Shown here: in pieces, positions 20,882-34,618 of the stretch
How the letters are laid out: each line of letters starts with the position of its first letter
How positions within the stretch are numbered: the first letter of the stretch is position 1
NCBI GenBank assembly: GCA_004794785.1
Contig: SJOL01008686.1
Location: 1 to 64,000 of the forward strand
Source of the DNA: Opisthorchis felineus
Lineage: Eukaryota > Platyhelminthes > Trematoda > Opisthorchiida > Opisthorchiidae
Reading direction: 5' to 3'
Length of the DNA stretch: 64,000 nucleotides
Notes under the pieces: model-generated
The model's input: the letters and a program-made list of their open reading frames with translations, nothing else
Databases searched by the model: none
Told to the model about the DNA's origin: nothing
Translations under genes and position numbers: made by a program

Positions 20882-23800
20882 CTGGAAGAGAGGGATAGAG
20901 TAGTGGGAAACAGATAGTGTTCAGCAACGTAGGGGACATTTGTTGCGCACTTATGGGTAGTCCTCTGCTAAATAACAGTGACCGGCGCAGTCTGCGACCA
21001 ACGAAAATGAGACATCTTCAAGCCTTTGATAAGTGTTTCGGAACTATGGATCATATGGGCTATTGCCAGTGGAGCCGCGAAAACACAACAAGGAAAAGTC
21101 AAATAAGAGAAATAATCGTTCAGCCGTAGCATCCTTGCGCTGCGTAAAACTCGTAAAAAACACGAGGGCTGAGATATTGCCGGGTTACCCAAGCCTAGAC
21201 AAGAGAAATCGAAAAGCCGGGATTGGGTAAGAAGCAGGGAACTTCCGGTAAGTAGTTTCGAGCCTTCATGGCTGAGCTATTTGGATCTAGCTCGAGTTCG
21301 AAAATGAGTGATCAGTTGTGCGGCGGTTACTTTAACTGAAGCATGCGTCTAGCATCACAAGCTGCGGTGGATGTCACGTATTGCACATACGGTAGAGTGC
21401 TGTTTTCCTTTCGATGATAAACTCGGTAACTTCGGTTCCTGTAGTGACTCGTTGGCGTTGGAACCACTGGAAAGTAAGTATGGATGGTCCGGGCTGCCGA
21501 TCGAAATAGCTCGGCGGAAAGATAGCTGGCCATCAATGATCTCACCAACCGAATGACAGTTACAGTCAGCTGCGCAACCGAGATCCGCATCACTTGGGCC
21601 TTAATTAATTGTATGTTTCGAAGGGAGGTGTGTGTGGGTGAACAAATTGTCAGGCTGCCTTCACACGGAGGTGGAGGTCTCCGCATCCTGAAGAAAAGGG
21701 AATGCAAAATGGCCCTTGTGAACAGCCAGTCTCTGTTAGAAGGAATCTGTCTGGAATGAGAGATTGGACGAAACACGCAGACGGTGCACTGCCGAGCACA
21801 CTCTGATGGATGCGTTTCTATGAATTCTATGAGACGTAGTGTATTGCACGACGGTTTCCAACGCGTGGTTTGCTCCGGAATTTCCTTGGGAAATATCACT
21901 GCTACAGAATTCCACGGTAACCCAAATACCGATACGATACTCCAATTAAAGGCAGTTCAGTTCGAGGGTGAAAGATTTCGTCCTCTACAAGATAGCCCAC
22001 GCGTCCGAACATACAAAAAAAATCGATTTCCGCTTGTTTTCTCACCTTTACGCGCATGTTCGAGTTGACATCACGGTGAAAATGTCAAACTCAAAATTAC
22101 AATGTACAACTCCTCTAGCCCATTACAAGGATCAACTCATCTGACAGCTTGCGTCATGAGCAATGCGCAAATGGCGTGTTCTTACTCAAATAAAAAGGTG
22201 TGGTGTGAATGACCTAACCGATCACCTACGCTATCGGGTTGGAATGAATACCGGTTACACATCAACATCAACAGTGGTTCTAAACTTTGCTCCACAGATT
22301 GCTCATGCGGACCAGACCGGCCTGACTGCTTAATTCGACAATCAGTTCGTGATGGAGGCAGACGGAAAAAATGAGTTGAAAGTGTTCAGTAGCTGCAAGA
22401 TACGTCCGAATCATTTACCTAAAACAGACGATTGTTGCTGAACCCATTTTGCATATGCCAGCCATTTATGGGCGGACTGTATAGGGAGTTAGCTAGCCAG
22501 CTTACTTCTGACAGCAGTCGTTTAGTAAACCGAGGCTTGACGTGGCCCTTTAGGTACACATTCACCGAGGTTCAATTCAAATCCGCTACAAAACTTACAG
22601 TTGCCTGAGGTGCTCCAGTACACTCCTTTCAACACAATTCAAGGTCCTCCCGAAGACACCTGATTAAAACCGCAGGTCATGAGTGAGCACAAGAAGACTA
22701 AGTATCACAAGTGAACCGTTACTGAACGATAGCGCCAACCTTTCGAAATAGTACGTCGTGATGTGTCCACATCTTCCAGGAAACCGTCTCTTGAATAATT
22801 GTATCTGGACCACTTAGCCTTTCAAACCAAACACGACCAGTGTCATACGACCCTCAGTTTCTAATCTCCACTGGATGGTAAAACGACTCAAAGAGAAAGT
22901 CTGAGAAGTTCGTGTCTAGTTCGGCCGAGCGTTGTCATCCAAAACAGTCAGGGGCCGTTAGTAACCCTTCTATTTTTCCATCAACACATCAGCTAGACAT
23001 CTCATACCTCATCATTCAGCTGTAACACCCTTTCAGTGCTAGTGGTAGATCAGATGGTCGTTGACCAGTTCGCCGAGCTTTGCAATTAGCTTGCAAACGT
23101 TTCGTCTGATCAACCACCAGTACACACACTCGAGTTACCAATATTTCGACACATAGACCCTTTCAGTGTATGGCTGCCACGCTATCCGAAGGAAGCACAA
23201 GGGCTGAGATACTGCCAGGTCGCCCAAGCCTAGACAGAAGCAGTCGAAATGCTGAGCGTGAGTTCGAAATACGGACTTTCCGGTCAGTAAGTCGGCGCTT
23301 TAACCACCGAACTATCTCGAGCTAGCATCGGAACTCAATGCTAATCCATTCCTGTGAACACGGATGCCTCCAGCTGAAATGCCAGTGATGAGGGCGTAAG
23401 CGTACAGCTGAGTATCTGTTCCGGCTGGATGGTATGACCCGACCCTTAATGTTTCTGCGCAATTTTGACGAGACGATTGGTGATGGCGACCGCATCCGGA
23501 TCTGACGACGCATCACGATTCACTACGTAATTAACATAATGTAGCTGACTACTGATGAAAGATAAACTGGCTATGTATTGCATTCGTTCGACTAAGTGCA
23601 GATAAACCGATTCATACATTGCGATGTCCTGCTCAGATCCGAAAAAAGACGTAACAACAGACCCGTATGATAGGTGACACTGTAAATAGACAAGCGGCTC
23701 TTCCACTGTATTGGCGACCAAAGCCTGGATATGGCGATTGTACCAACCTTCGCCACTTGGTGCGGACGACCCGATAGAGGGGTCACTCAGGTTGAGCCCT

Positions 23801-26800
23801 TTTGAATTATGTAGGGACGAGCATACTGCTCATGACGTGAGGTATCTGCCGAGCTCGTTCCTGTGGTGAGTCGGAGATTCGAAGGGTGAAGGTTATTCCC
23901 ATCCTGACATCAACCCTAACACCAAAACACATGGTCTATGTCGCTGGACGTTATGTGTACATATATGCACGCATGCATCATTTTTCAGTAGCGAGGAATT
24001 TAGTGGAAATTAGGTCTTCAGGACACTTAGTGAGGAACCACAGTTAGCTGCACCTTGGAGAAGGAGGCATGACAGCGACCGACGACAGTTGAATCATAAG
24101 CGAACTATCTCTGGACACGAAAGTTTCAGATCGTTTGAGAGCAAATGATTAGTAGGAAGCAGGCTTGATGGAAAAAGGGACTCAGAAAAATAAAATGAGA
24201 ATCCAGGAGGACGAAAAAATGCTGGTGAAACTTACGATGCTCATCAATACGTCTCATTGGCCACAAAATTCCGACAGCACGAACGGCCAATTCGAGTTCG
24301 GAGTCGCTCAACTCAGTGTTTAGCTTAAAAGAAGCACAGGAGAGAGGAGAATGAAAAAAAGAGGAAAGATGTGACAATGGTAATTCGAATAACTCTTGAC
24401 TATTTAGCGCTATCGAACCTGGATCAATGTATCCACGATGACATAACCACACATAACTTCATGTCACATATTGGTCATTGCGTGGTGACATCAGCAGAGT
24501 GACCTTACTTGCTGCCTACAGTAGGACTGGCAAGCGACAACCGCGTTTTATCCCGCTCCATCCCGTTGACAGGTCTGACGGCCCTGTTTTCTCCCAAACG
24601 CGCGCATCAATTAGCATCAAGATCAATCCTCGGTTCTCGGCACTCAACTTATTCAGATGCTTGGAGGCTGATAAGGCACGCTCCGACAGAAGAGCATGTG
24701 ACTCTCGCTAGGCTTGGCCGGGGATACTGCGAGCCACAGCTGATGACCAATGTTCATGTCGTTCGTAATGCAAGCTTCCAGCAAGATCGTTTGACGAGTT
24801 TTTGAAGCGTGAATGCTTTGGATAGTTGTAGCAGACTAGCATTAGCTGTCTTTCTTGCTGTTTGTTACTGATTTCACTATACGGTTCCTGTTAACTGAAA
24901 CAATATAGTTCACCGATGCTGGCAACCAGTTTTGCTGTCAACAAGTATGGTGATAAGCTGATTATGTACTTCGTTAACCCTGCCCAGATGATGGGTTTAA
25001 CCCATTCAACTCTATGCGTCTATGGAAACTGACCCCAGAATGTACCATACTTAGGAAAATCAATCTTCTCAGCATCTGTTGGCATGTACCTACCATCTGG
25101 TCTGATGTTGAAAGACAAGGACGTACCACCAATGTCTTCGCGTGGTCTCCATGTTTTCCACGCTTAGACCACTGCGGGACAATGAGAAGGAAGAGACTGG
25201 ACAGACGGTCCACCGATTCGCCGTCTGCACTGTTCTGTTCAGCTACGCCCACGTCATCCATGCGCAAAGCATCTTTGCTCGACGCTTCCGCAAACGAAGC
25301 CAACGAGAGGAAGGCCTCAGCACGATAACCCGGTCCAATAGCCTCGGCTCGCTTGACACGCGTCTCCCGAACTAGAGCGCACCAAAGCTTGGCAAACAAA
25401 AATGCAAAATTGAGACCTGGATAATTTTTGCACTCGAAGTAGGAATTAAGGTGGTCATCAGTGTATTATCACAAAACCTAATTTCCTCTCGCGATAAAGA
25501 TCGCAGTGGCCTTTATTCCAGTGGCGAACCGTGTAGATAACATCGCCCACCGAACCTACCTGTTGTACAACCGCTTCGTGCGAAGGAGCACTGGCTAAAC
25601 CACGTTCTCTGGCATATACGGCCAAGAGACGGCCAGCCCGAAGGAGACAAGTCTGTAAAGGAAAGGAAATAAACCGACATTATCGCTAGTTCTTGGTGAC
25701 GGTTCCTTCTCAGTGGAAGTCTTAAAGGAAGTTAGCCTACCTTCCCAGGCCAGGGTTTGCTGTTTGTCAGTCCCTGAGCGATGAGTTGTACTAGTGAAAG
25801 CCATGCATGAACTGTCCACTCGTGATCATCCCCGATTCCCATGGCTTTGCCACCTACGGTATCTTCCTCACCCTGCTCAACAGTTTCAGTTGTCCCACCC
25901 TCAGCTGTGGAAGCCGCATCCTCGCCCAGTCCAATAGGTTCGTCCTCGGAACCGGCAGGACAAGGACGTTGTTGTTCCACCCGAGCACGATTAGTTGTAG
26001 AATTGGATACCGGTTGTCCAATAAGTTGTGCAGCTAAATGTAGAACGGCCAGTGCAGCTTGGGTATGCACAGTCCAACTAGGACAATCCAACAACGCGTC
26101 ACGTATTAGCTGGGTGCAATGATCCAACAAGGGGCTGTGAAGGAAACTCGTGACGACACTGCAGGACGAAGAAGAAAACAATTTGAGCACAGCTGCTGGA
26201 TTGGATTGCCAGAAGAGTTGTCCGGTGCAAGGAGACGCAGTCGCTGTGGGCATTTTGGCCAACAGTTCCTCCCAGGTTTCTTGCCAAAGCGGACGGAGCG
26301 GTTCGAAATCATCAGTCGTGTCTGTGTCCCGTGTGGTGGTGGACTTGTTTGCGTCCAACGAATGAGCCAATGTGTAGTCAACTTTGGTGTCCACCGAGTT
26401 GGATCCTTCTGGTTCGGGCTGAGTAAAAAGAAAAAAATGCGGCATGGACAAGGACAGCCATGAAAAGGTTCGCAATCTTCATGTGAACAATCCAATGAAA
26501 AATCAACATTTACCTGACGGTTCAGAAATATGAGGGGCAACGTGATTCCCGCGTGAGCGTAGAGCAAATCCGGGCAGTAATGGGCAACTGCATGTAAGAC
26601 GCGGGCACAAGCCCAGTGGTTGACAGACAATGAAGAGGAACCAGTCGTGCAGGTCACGGGCTCTGGATGTAAGTACCAGGTGCGAACACGGTTGAAAAGT
26701 TTGGCAACACTAGTTTCCTAAAAACACCAAGAGAAAAAGAGAGTGGAGAACATTAGCGAGTAAATGTTCTATAAAGACCTACGGAGGAGCTATTGATTAC

Positions 26801-29800
26801 TTCAAGTTCTCAGCTGTTGTTGATCTTCCACTCGAGATGGACCAGTGGTTAGGGGGCGAACTTACTGACCGGAAGGTTCGTGGTTCGAACCCGACGTCCG
26901 CATCTCGACTGCTCGTGTCTAGGCTTAGGCAAGTAGTATCTCGGCCCTAGTGCTTCCTTCGGGTGGCGTGATAGCTAGACACCGAAAGGGCGCTACAAAT
27001 GGGCCATTTTTATTGATCTTCCACTTGCTGTGGCCATCTTTGTAACCTTTACAACAGTACCGAATACACGACAGTGTCTAGGATAAATTTACATCTCCTA
27101 ACGTTGGCAAGAGAGAGGATTCACTCCTCCGTTCACATATATTTCACCAAGAGATGGATCCGTACACCATCAGACGATTTGGAATCATGAGGCTAACATT
27201 TGACTTCAGTCTCGTATGCATGAACAGACACAATAGACGACGGCAAGCTTTCATCTATCCATTGCGCACTAGAACACTATCGAGCATTTCCGGAAGTAAG
27301 GTGCACATTTCTGGCCAAATAAAACAGGATTATTAAGGCTAAGGAGGAATGGAGGCCAACCGAAGGGCTAAAAAAAGAATAAATGGAACAATGACAGTGA
27401 AAAACGTACAACTAGCAAAACATACTTTCGCGAATCTTAGCAAACTGGCTAAAGTACGAGCCATTTCAACCTGCACTGCCTTTCCAGCGGAATCCCAATT
27501 CCTACAAGCACCAGGAAGTGCGGACAGCAGTGCAGCCAAAAGTTTCCCAGTATGGGGGACCAGCGATGCGAATCCACCACCGCCACTGACTGGAGTAGCA
27601 GCACCGACGACATTATTGCGCGAAGAGGCAGTCCCAGTCCCCGGAACTGCTGCACGTACCGGGCTAGTTTGCAGTAGCGATGTACCATGCTTTTGACCAA
27701 CACCCCGGCAACAACGATGAGGAGCTGGATGGCCGTCAGACTCATGGACGGAGACCGGAGTTGAATCGAGTGGTCCACAACTTGGTGGCGTGGGAGGAGT
27801 TGGGCCAAGCACCGAGGATGGTGGCGAGGAATGTGTGGAGTTGCACGGAGATGGATGAAGAGGATGATGTGGAGATCCACTGGGACTTTCACCTGGTGAG
27901 AAAGAACAAGTGAGATCAGGACTCATATGTTACACATGATTACAGTACATTGTCATTATTGCTTTCACCAGTAAAACCGGATAAACTTTAAATGGATCGG
28001 CCAGATCTGTGTGCGTGATATTTTTTGGAAGTCTGAGAAGGAGAGTCAGGTGAAACCTCTAACTACTGTGCCCATCATGCTATGCGCTATGCACGCAGCG
28101 GTGCGACAGGTACCGGGGTTTGACGAACGCTATTAATCAGCTTACCTGTAAGCACGAGGACTGGGTTTGATTCTCCTAGTCTTGAAGTAGCACCTCACAT
28201 TTTGCGCATAGGAAGCGCATGATAAAGAAGCATTATTTGAGTTACTCAAAGTGGTTTGCCTTTCAAGGGGTATGATTCAAGAAAAGAAAAGCACGCTAAG
28301 CGTCCGTGAACGGACATTCCGAGAGGAACTCCAGTCCCCGAGGTGATGGGGGTCCACAAAGAAGACTCAAGTGTTATGCTGTTGAAGAAGAGCGACAGAG
28401 GGCAGCCATGCCAGACACCATTGCATGAGGTGGACTGAGGGGGAAGTTCGCCGTAGACGCGTGCGCTTCCACGAAAGTAGCTACACAGAGCCTCTATCAG
28501 AGACGTGGATTTGAAAGGGATGCCCTTCGGCCCCAGGGACTCGTGCAATTTATGATGAGCGGTACTGTGAGATGGGTGGTGTTACATCCTGTCCAAGTAC
28601 GACTTAATCACAGTGCCGATCAGCCGCTCGTAGTTTTCAACTACTAGCGAGGAGCTGGCGAGTTCAGATCTCCCTGGGGATCCGTGAGATGCGCAATGGT
28701 GATGGTGCCTCATAAAGATGAGACAGTTTTACAGTGCTTCTCAGATTACTTCTACTTACAGGACAAAATTTCGATTGAAAAACGATCAGTGTTGGCCGTC
28801 GGAAGGAATTGCACAGTCCAGACACTTGTCACAAAGCGATAAACATGGAATGCTGTATTCATGGTGCGAAAATGCGAATCCCCTGAGGTACCACCTAGAA
28901 AGACGGGATATTACAATTATGAAAAAACAAGTGAAGTCAAAAGGAACCCGGAAGATGAACAAAACGGAGGAGGTGAATAGAGATTCATATCAGAAGTCCC
29001 TCCTACTTACCTGCAATATGCTCCGGCTCGTTCGCAGTTATGGCCGATCCGGGACCAAACACCGAACAGCGAGCACAGCACACGTTAGCTCGGTTGAAGG
29101 CGGCCGATGCAGCCATCGCACTGGCGTTGGCTGCGGCTAAATGACTAATGAATACGCACGCGGCTGCCGCGACAGAAGCTGCCTCGCGTGTGCCCGTTAG
29201 ACGACCGCCGCCGCCAGAATTGCTTGCTCCCACAGTGACCGTGCCTGCCCCGCCACCAGCTCGAATAAGCTCAGTGAAAGGGACGATGAGGCGCGAAAGG
29301 CAAACGTCGTCAATGAGGCGGACACACTGAAAGGTTAAATAAAACATGTGGCGAAACTGTAAATACAAACAAAATAGTCGTTTGGAAAGTCACAGATGAC
29401 AAGAAGCGCCGTTAGTCTTACAAAAGCCGTGTTTGTGGAACGTTTGTTCCGCGTATCTTGATCTGGAAACCGAACAAAACATAGCGAAATACATTCATTT
29501 GCAAATTAATTTGGTTTTGACGGGAGACTCACCTGGAACCCAGGTGAAGCTGTCGTTCGTGATGTTTTCATAAGTAGTGTATTACGTCTATACGTGTATT
29601 GCGATATCTCGAGTATCGCATCAACTGAAACATGAGGCGGCCTGGTGCAGCACATTCAGTTTTTTTTAAAACATAACAAACGAGAGATTCAGCCAGGTTC
29701 CAGGTGAGTCTCCCGGCAAAACCAAATTGGTATTTCGCTAATTTCGTGCAATTGGGTTCAAGTAGAACACAAGTTTGACGGAAACTTGGGGACTGCGCCT

Positions 29801-32800
29801 ACCTGATGAGCCCCAAGAAGGGCGAAACTGGTCGTGGGCTGTCAAAGAGTTTTCATCAACCTTGTGAGTAGTGTATTACGAACAAAACATAGTTAATATT
29901 TACCCAATACTCGACCGGTTTTAGAACGCGGTTGTACCGGTTTGGTGCAAAATTATTTGGTCTACTCAATATTTCCTACAGGCACTCAGTAGTGCATACC
30001 CGATGCTGTGATTCGTGAATTTCACTTTCTCGCCGTACTCTCATCTGCAGCGGTCTATTCTTCTTATCATGGAAAGCAGATCCAGGCCTGATGCCAACGC
30101 TTTAACGTGATGCAGCAACTAAAAGCCATAAAATCGGCGAAATAATAACATACAGGGCAATGGCTTAATGCTAATCCACTGTGAACGCTTGAGGTTCTTA
30201 CACTGAGGCAGACAAGCCAAATAGAGAGTGACAAGAAAAAAGTAACTGTGGTCGGCTAGCGGCCAGCGCACGGCTGATGAGAAGTCGCATCCCCAGAACC
30301 GAAGTAGTTCGCAATCGCCTTAAAGCACCCCATTCAATTTAAGGGCTGTCAACTGCACAGTTTGCAGTGTTCGTAAATGTCTCGTACTGTTGCTGCTCCG
30401 GGTTTGCAGACAGCGATTCAGTTCCTACTTTAACAACGAATCGAATAGGCTGCGTTGAGGTCGAGTCGCTGATCCCAGTCTTTACTTAGCGAGAATGAAT
30501 TCAAGGTCCTGAGTCAACATATATTCACACGCAAAATGTTGGCAACTAGGTGTATGTGCGATGATGGCTAGACTTTCTGGTCTTGTGAAAAATTCGATTG
30601 AGGGAGCAGATTCAATAACGGCTCACTAAAAATAGTTCAGTCGTAACACTTTCGGTGCCTAGCTGCCATGCCATCCAAAGGGAGCACGACGGCTAAGCTA
30701 CAACCAGTGCCCAAGCCTATACACGAGCATTCGAGATAATGGGGTTAGATTCGAACCACGGACATTCCGGTCAGTAATTTCGCGCCTTAACCGCACAGCT
30801 ATCTCGAGCTTGTGAGTATGACTTGTCCGATAGACCTCACATTCTTGTATAGGGTCCAGTCTACCTGATGAGCCTCAATAAGAATGAAACCGGTAGTGAA
30901 GTGTTGAAGAGTTTCCAGTAACCTTCATTAAAACGTTCCCCCTAACTGATAGGAATGTACTTTGCACATATTTTGTCTTCGCTTATGGCTTAACGACATT
31001 ATCTTGGGAGAACCTGTCGAAAACGTGTGTCCGCTTACCAAACGTAGCACCTCGGCCATCTGAATCTCCTTGTTGTTTGTTGTGGGTAACAGGCTGGAGG
31101 CTATCGAGTTTGCAACCGTTATAGCCGACGCGGCAGTCGAAACACCGGCGGACGTTGTTGTCGCGTGAAGTTGGTGCAAGTGGTGAATAGGTTGGCGCAT
31201 TAGACTGGCGACGAGCGATGGATGAACGGAAGACATTGTGTGCAGACCCGCGAGCACGAGTTGAGGTAGCGCAGGTCGTAAGGCCGATGGGCGAGCGGTA
31301 CGAGCAGCCGCCAGCAGTAGTTCAAGGGCCAAACGACGAGATTCACTGGGTAAATTTGAAGCACGTCCAGCACCTTTGACAGGATCCGGTTCGGATACGG
31401 ACGTCAAAGACCATGGAGCACGATCGATGATAACAGGCAATAGACCAGGGAGTAATCCGGCAGCGGCTTCACGCGAACATGGATTCTCCAGGACACGAAT
31501 TACGAGCTACAAACAGAGAGAAGTAATTGCGTGGTAGCGAGCCTGAGTCATATGTTGCGGAGTAAGTGGGGAAAACACTCAGGTGCACCCAACTAACCTT
31601 TTGCACTGCTATTGCAGCCTCCTCCGGAGGAGTTAAGCTAGAAGAGGTGTGCTCTGGAATGGAGGGCCCAGTCGTTCCATACTCATCACACAGACCCAAC
31701 AGGCCCGAGAGTAGGGCAGGAAGATGTCCAGCGAGTCGTCGATCAGCTGACGGATGGTGGGTCAAATTAGCAATGGCCAAGCAACACGCGTCCCTTAGAC
31801 ACGCACTCTGCGTCCCTGTAATTCCAGCCCGGCTGGTGGTCGACGCATCTGGAGAGCTTTGTTGACCAGGACTAACACCGCTGGTTCCCCCAGCGGTCAC
31901 ACTGACCGTGTTGAATCCAAGTTGGGTTTTTATTTCACATATAATTGCATTGAAGTGAGCTTCAATCTGTTTAAAGTTACCGGAAACACCAGGATTAGTG
32001 GTGAGGAAGACGTTCAATGAAGCACAGGCCAAAGAAAAACGAAAAGATGTGGGAAAATCTCCGGACCAGAGGGTAGCCAAATCATAAAACGGAGAAAGTT
32101 GGCGAGACGTCAGCGTTTGAACTACCCAGCGGTCGCATGGACAGATGCTGAAGAGAACGGTGGCTTAAAACTAAGAAGGGTGTTCCGTATGGTGTTAAAC
32201 CCGTCGGAGGAGAAACAGACTGCCTAACTAACTCCCTCTCTAACCTCTATGCGTGTTTCAAGAATTTACAGGCAATGCTGTGTGATGTCGATTTTTCGAG
32301 TCGTCATCCACAAAGTGAACGAAAATCTAAGCAAATCGATATGAACAGAAGGGGGTCGTGGAGACAGTTCTCTGCTAAGAGCCGCCTAAAGAATCTCTAT
32401 TCATTTGAATCTCGCTCAATCCATCGGTCGATTTGATGATATTTCAGTGTGTCTAACCGGCTCGTTGGTGTAACTCGTTGACCAGATTCTCATAGTCATC
32501 TGCAGCATTACGCTCTGTTTGCATTTCTGCTGTTGTGGTGCACCCTTTGAACGTTCAGTCTCCGACGATGGGTGGAAGTCAAACCGCCAGGTATCCAGCA
32601 CGCCAGGACTCAGATACAATGCTCCCTTCCTGGGAACGACAAAAATCTCGCTTTCCTTGGAAGTGTGCTCCCTTAAAACAATGGCTTTAGTCTCCATGCA
32701 GGCTAAAACAGACGAAGAATCATGGTTTCGATGACTTGCTCAAAACAAAACACGCTATTAATTGGCTGCTTTTGCCAGCTGGAGATATTAGCGTTGGATA

Positions 32801-34578
32801 CTGTTCATCGCAGTAGTGATACCCCGCGGACGAATAAGCGGAAGTTGCTGAGTGCAACTGATGAGAGCTATCGCTTCTTCTGACTTTATTTCTGGATCCG
32901 ACTCAAGTTCACTTTCTAGTATTTGTTCTTTGTAGTGCTGCAAGCCCTCAAGTCCCATTGCTGAAGTGCGTACTCCTTGTTTCGATGACGATGTTAATTC
33001 GCTTGCTGCTGATGACAACGTTGCCGGTCAGAGAACGGGTAGTTCGTTTTCCGAAGCGACCACTGAAAGCAGATTCCCTGTGACGAGAAATCACAGTGAG
33101 AAAAACAGTGCGCTTTACTGTGCTGAGTGAGGTCTCGAGGGTCAACGGAGAAGTTAACCGATGAGCTAGGCATTTGCTACTGTGAATGGCAACCTGCTGT
33201 AGCAGGCCTCACATACAGCGTGCTGGTACGGCGTTACTGGGACACCGTAAAATTTAGGCCCATCGGACAGACATAAGCAAACGCGATTGGTGCTAACTGG
33301 TAGCCGTCAAAGTATGGAACTGGATTCTCCGACAGAACTGACGTGCACGGATTCAACGGTGTTGGTTGGACCATACGACATCCAAGAGGGTAAATGCCCA
33401 TCACGAAGAATCGCATATCCGTTATCTAGCTTCCCCAGCCATTATTAATTTTTGCAAACGCGCAGTAAACACCTCTCTACCGCAGCGGGGAGGTCCGCGA
33501 TGCTTGACCTACCTTACTTCGGGATGCCCAGTTTCGTTACGCAAATAATTTTGAGACCATGAGACCTCGAGCCTTCCTTGCGTTTCCCTGCAAGTGGGAG
33601 GAAGCAGCGTATATCCTTTATGACTACACTGTTCAGGAAACCGAACCTCTTGGAATCCGGCGGGGTACTACGCGGACAAAAAGTGGCAGGCAGTTGAACC
33701 AGCTAGTCCGGCGCAATCGCAGAAAGGGCAAATTAACCCATGTAAACTATCAGTGAGCTGAGATGCCGTATGCAAGGGAATGCTGGCGTGGCATAAACAA
33801 CCTAATCAAACAGGCGAATTTTTTCAGTGATTTGTCTGACAAAGACGAGCTGATCACCCGAAACTGGAGTCAGTCAGTGGCTCTCCCACGATGCATAGAA
33901 AGACTTATCACAAAGGACCATCTGTCCGATTGTAAAGGCCACCATTCCTTTAATTTGAGGTACCACAGCATACAACATATACTTTATTACTATTTGCTGT
34001 TCTTAGGGTGATTGCTAATGCCTGTTTCACATGCAATGTTTTTTTGGAACTATTCAAACCGGAAATTAACCAGGAGTCGCTAAATTTTCGACCATTGCCA
34101 GTTAAGCTTGGTATCTGGCGCATTTCACACATGGGTGTGGGTGTCACGTGACTAGCGACTGAGAAGTCAGCGGTCGAAATTTCGCTTGGTCAACCACTGG
34201 GAGCACGCGCTCTTTTCCATTATTCGGTAGTTGGTGCGCTGCCAACTTCCTCTAAAAGCGTAAGTTCCCTTAGTTTGACTTTCATTAGCGTCCATACTTC
34301 CCTCCTCCAAGTATCCATTCCTTGTCTAATACAGATTGATCCCCGAGTCGTGTCTCACTGACTGTACTTTGTTTGCTCTAACCTGTTCTTGCCACTAGAC
34401 CCGTTTACCGATTGCTGCTCAGCAGCAGATCCGTATTTATAACGGTGTCATTCTCCCTGTCGAAGAATCATTATGCGTGACCAGGGATAAGAACCTTGTG
34501 GAGCCTACGGAAGCTAGAATTTTAGGACACCCACGGGGGATAAAATATCAACCGGAAACACTCATGTTATCCGTCTGA

Positions 34579-34618
<40 letters not shown>

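Noticed and set aside
23039..23120. Three-way-junction element as a hammerhead ribozyme
   Set aside because: The CTGATGA core is absent in both orientations.
23446..23552. TAA at 23446 as the only ECM29 stop
   Set aside because: Three further exons at 19.8-20.9 kb match the family C-terminus and keep phase; kept only as a possible alternative end.
23550..23580. Hammerhead on plus at CTGATGA near 23552
   Set aside because: The following bases do not form stem II or GAAAC; lies at the ECM29 exon 30 boundary.
26106..26657. Long alternative frames over ECM29 exons 25-26
   Set aside because: They shadow the exon frames that carry the family similarity and cross splice sites.
29148..29330. Plus-strand Ala/Pro-rich open frame
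   Set aside because: Antisense of ECM29 exon 23 (Gly/Ala-rich), not a gene.
32984..33010. Another hammerhead (CTGATGA at about 32991)
   Set aside because: No stem II and no GAAA follows; chance heptamer.
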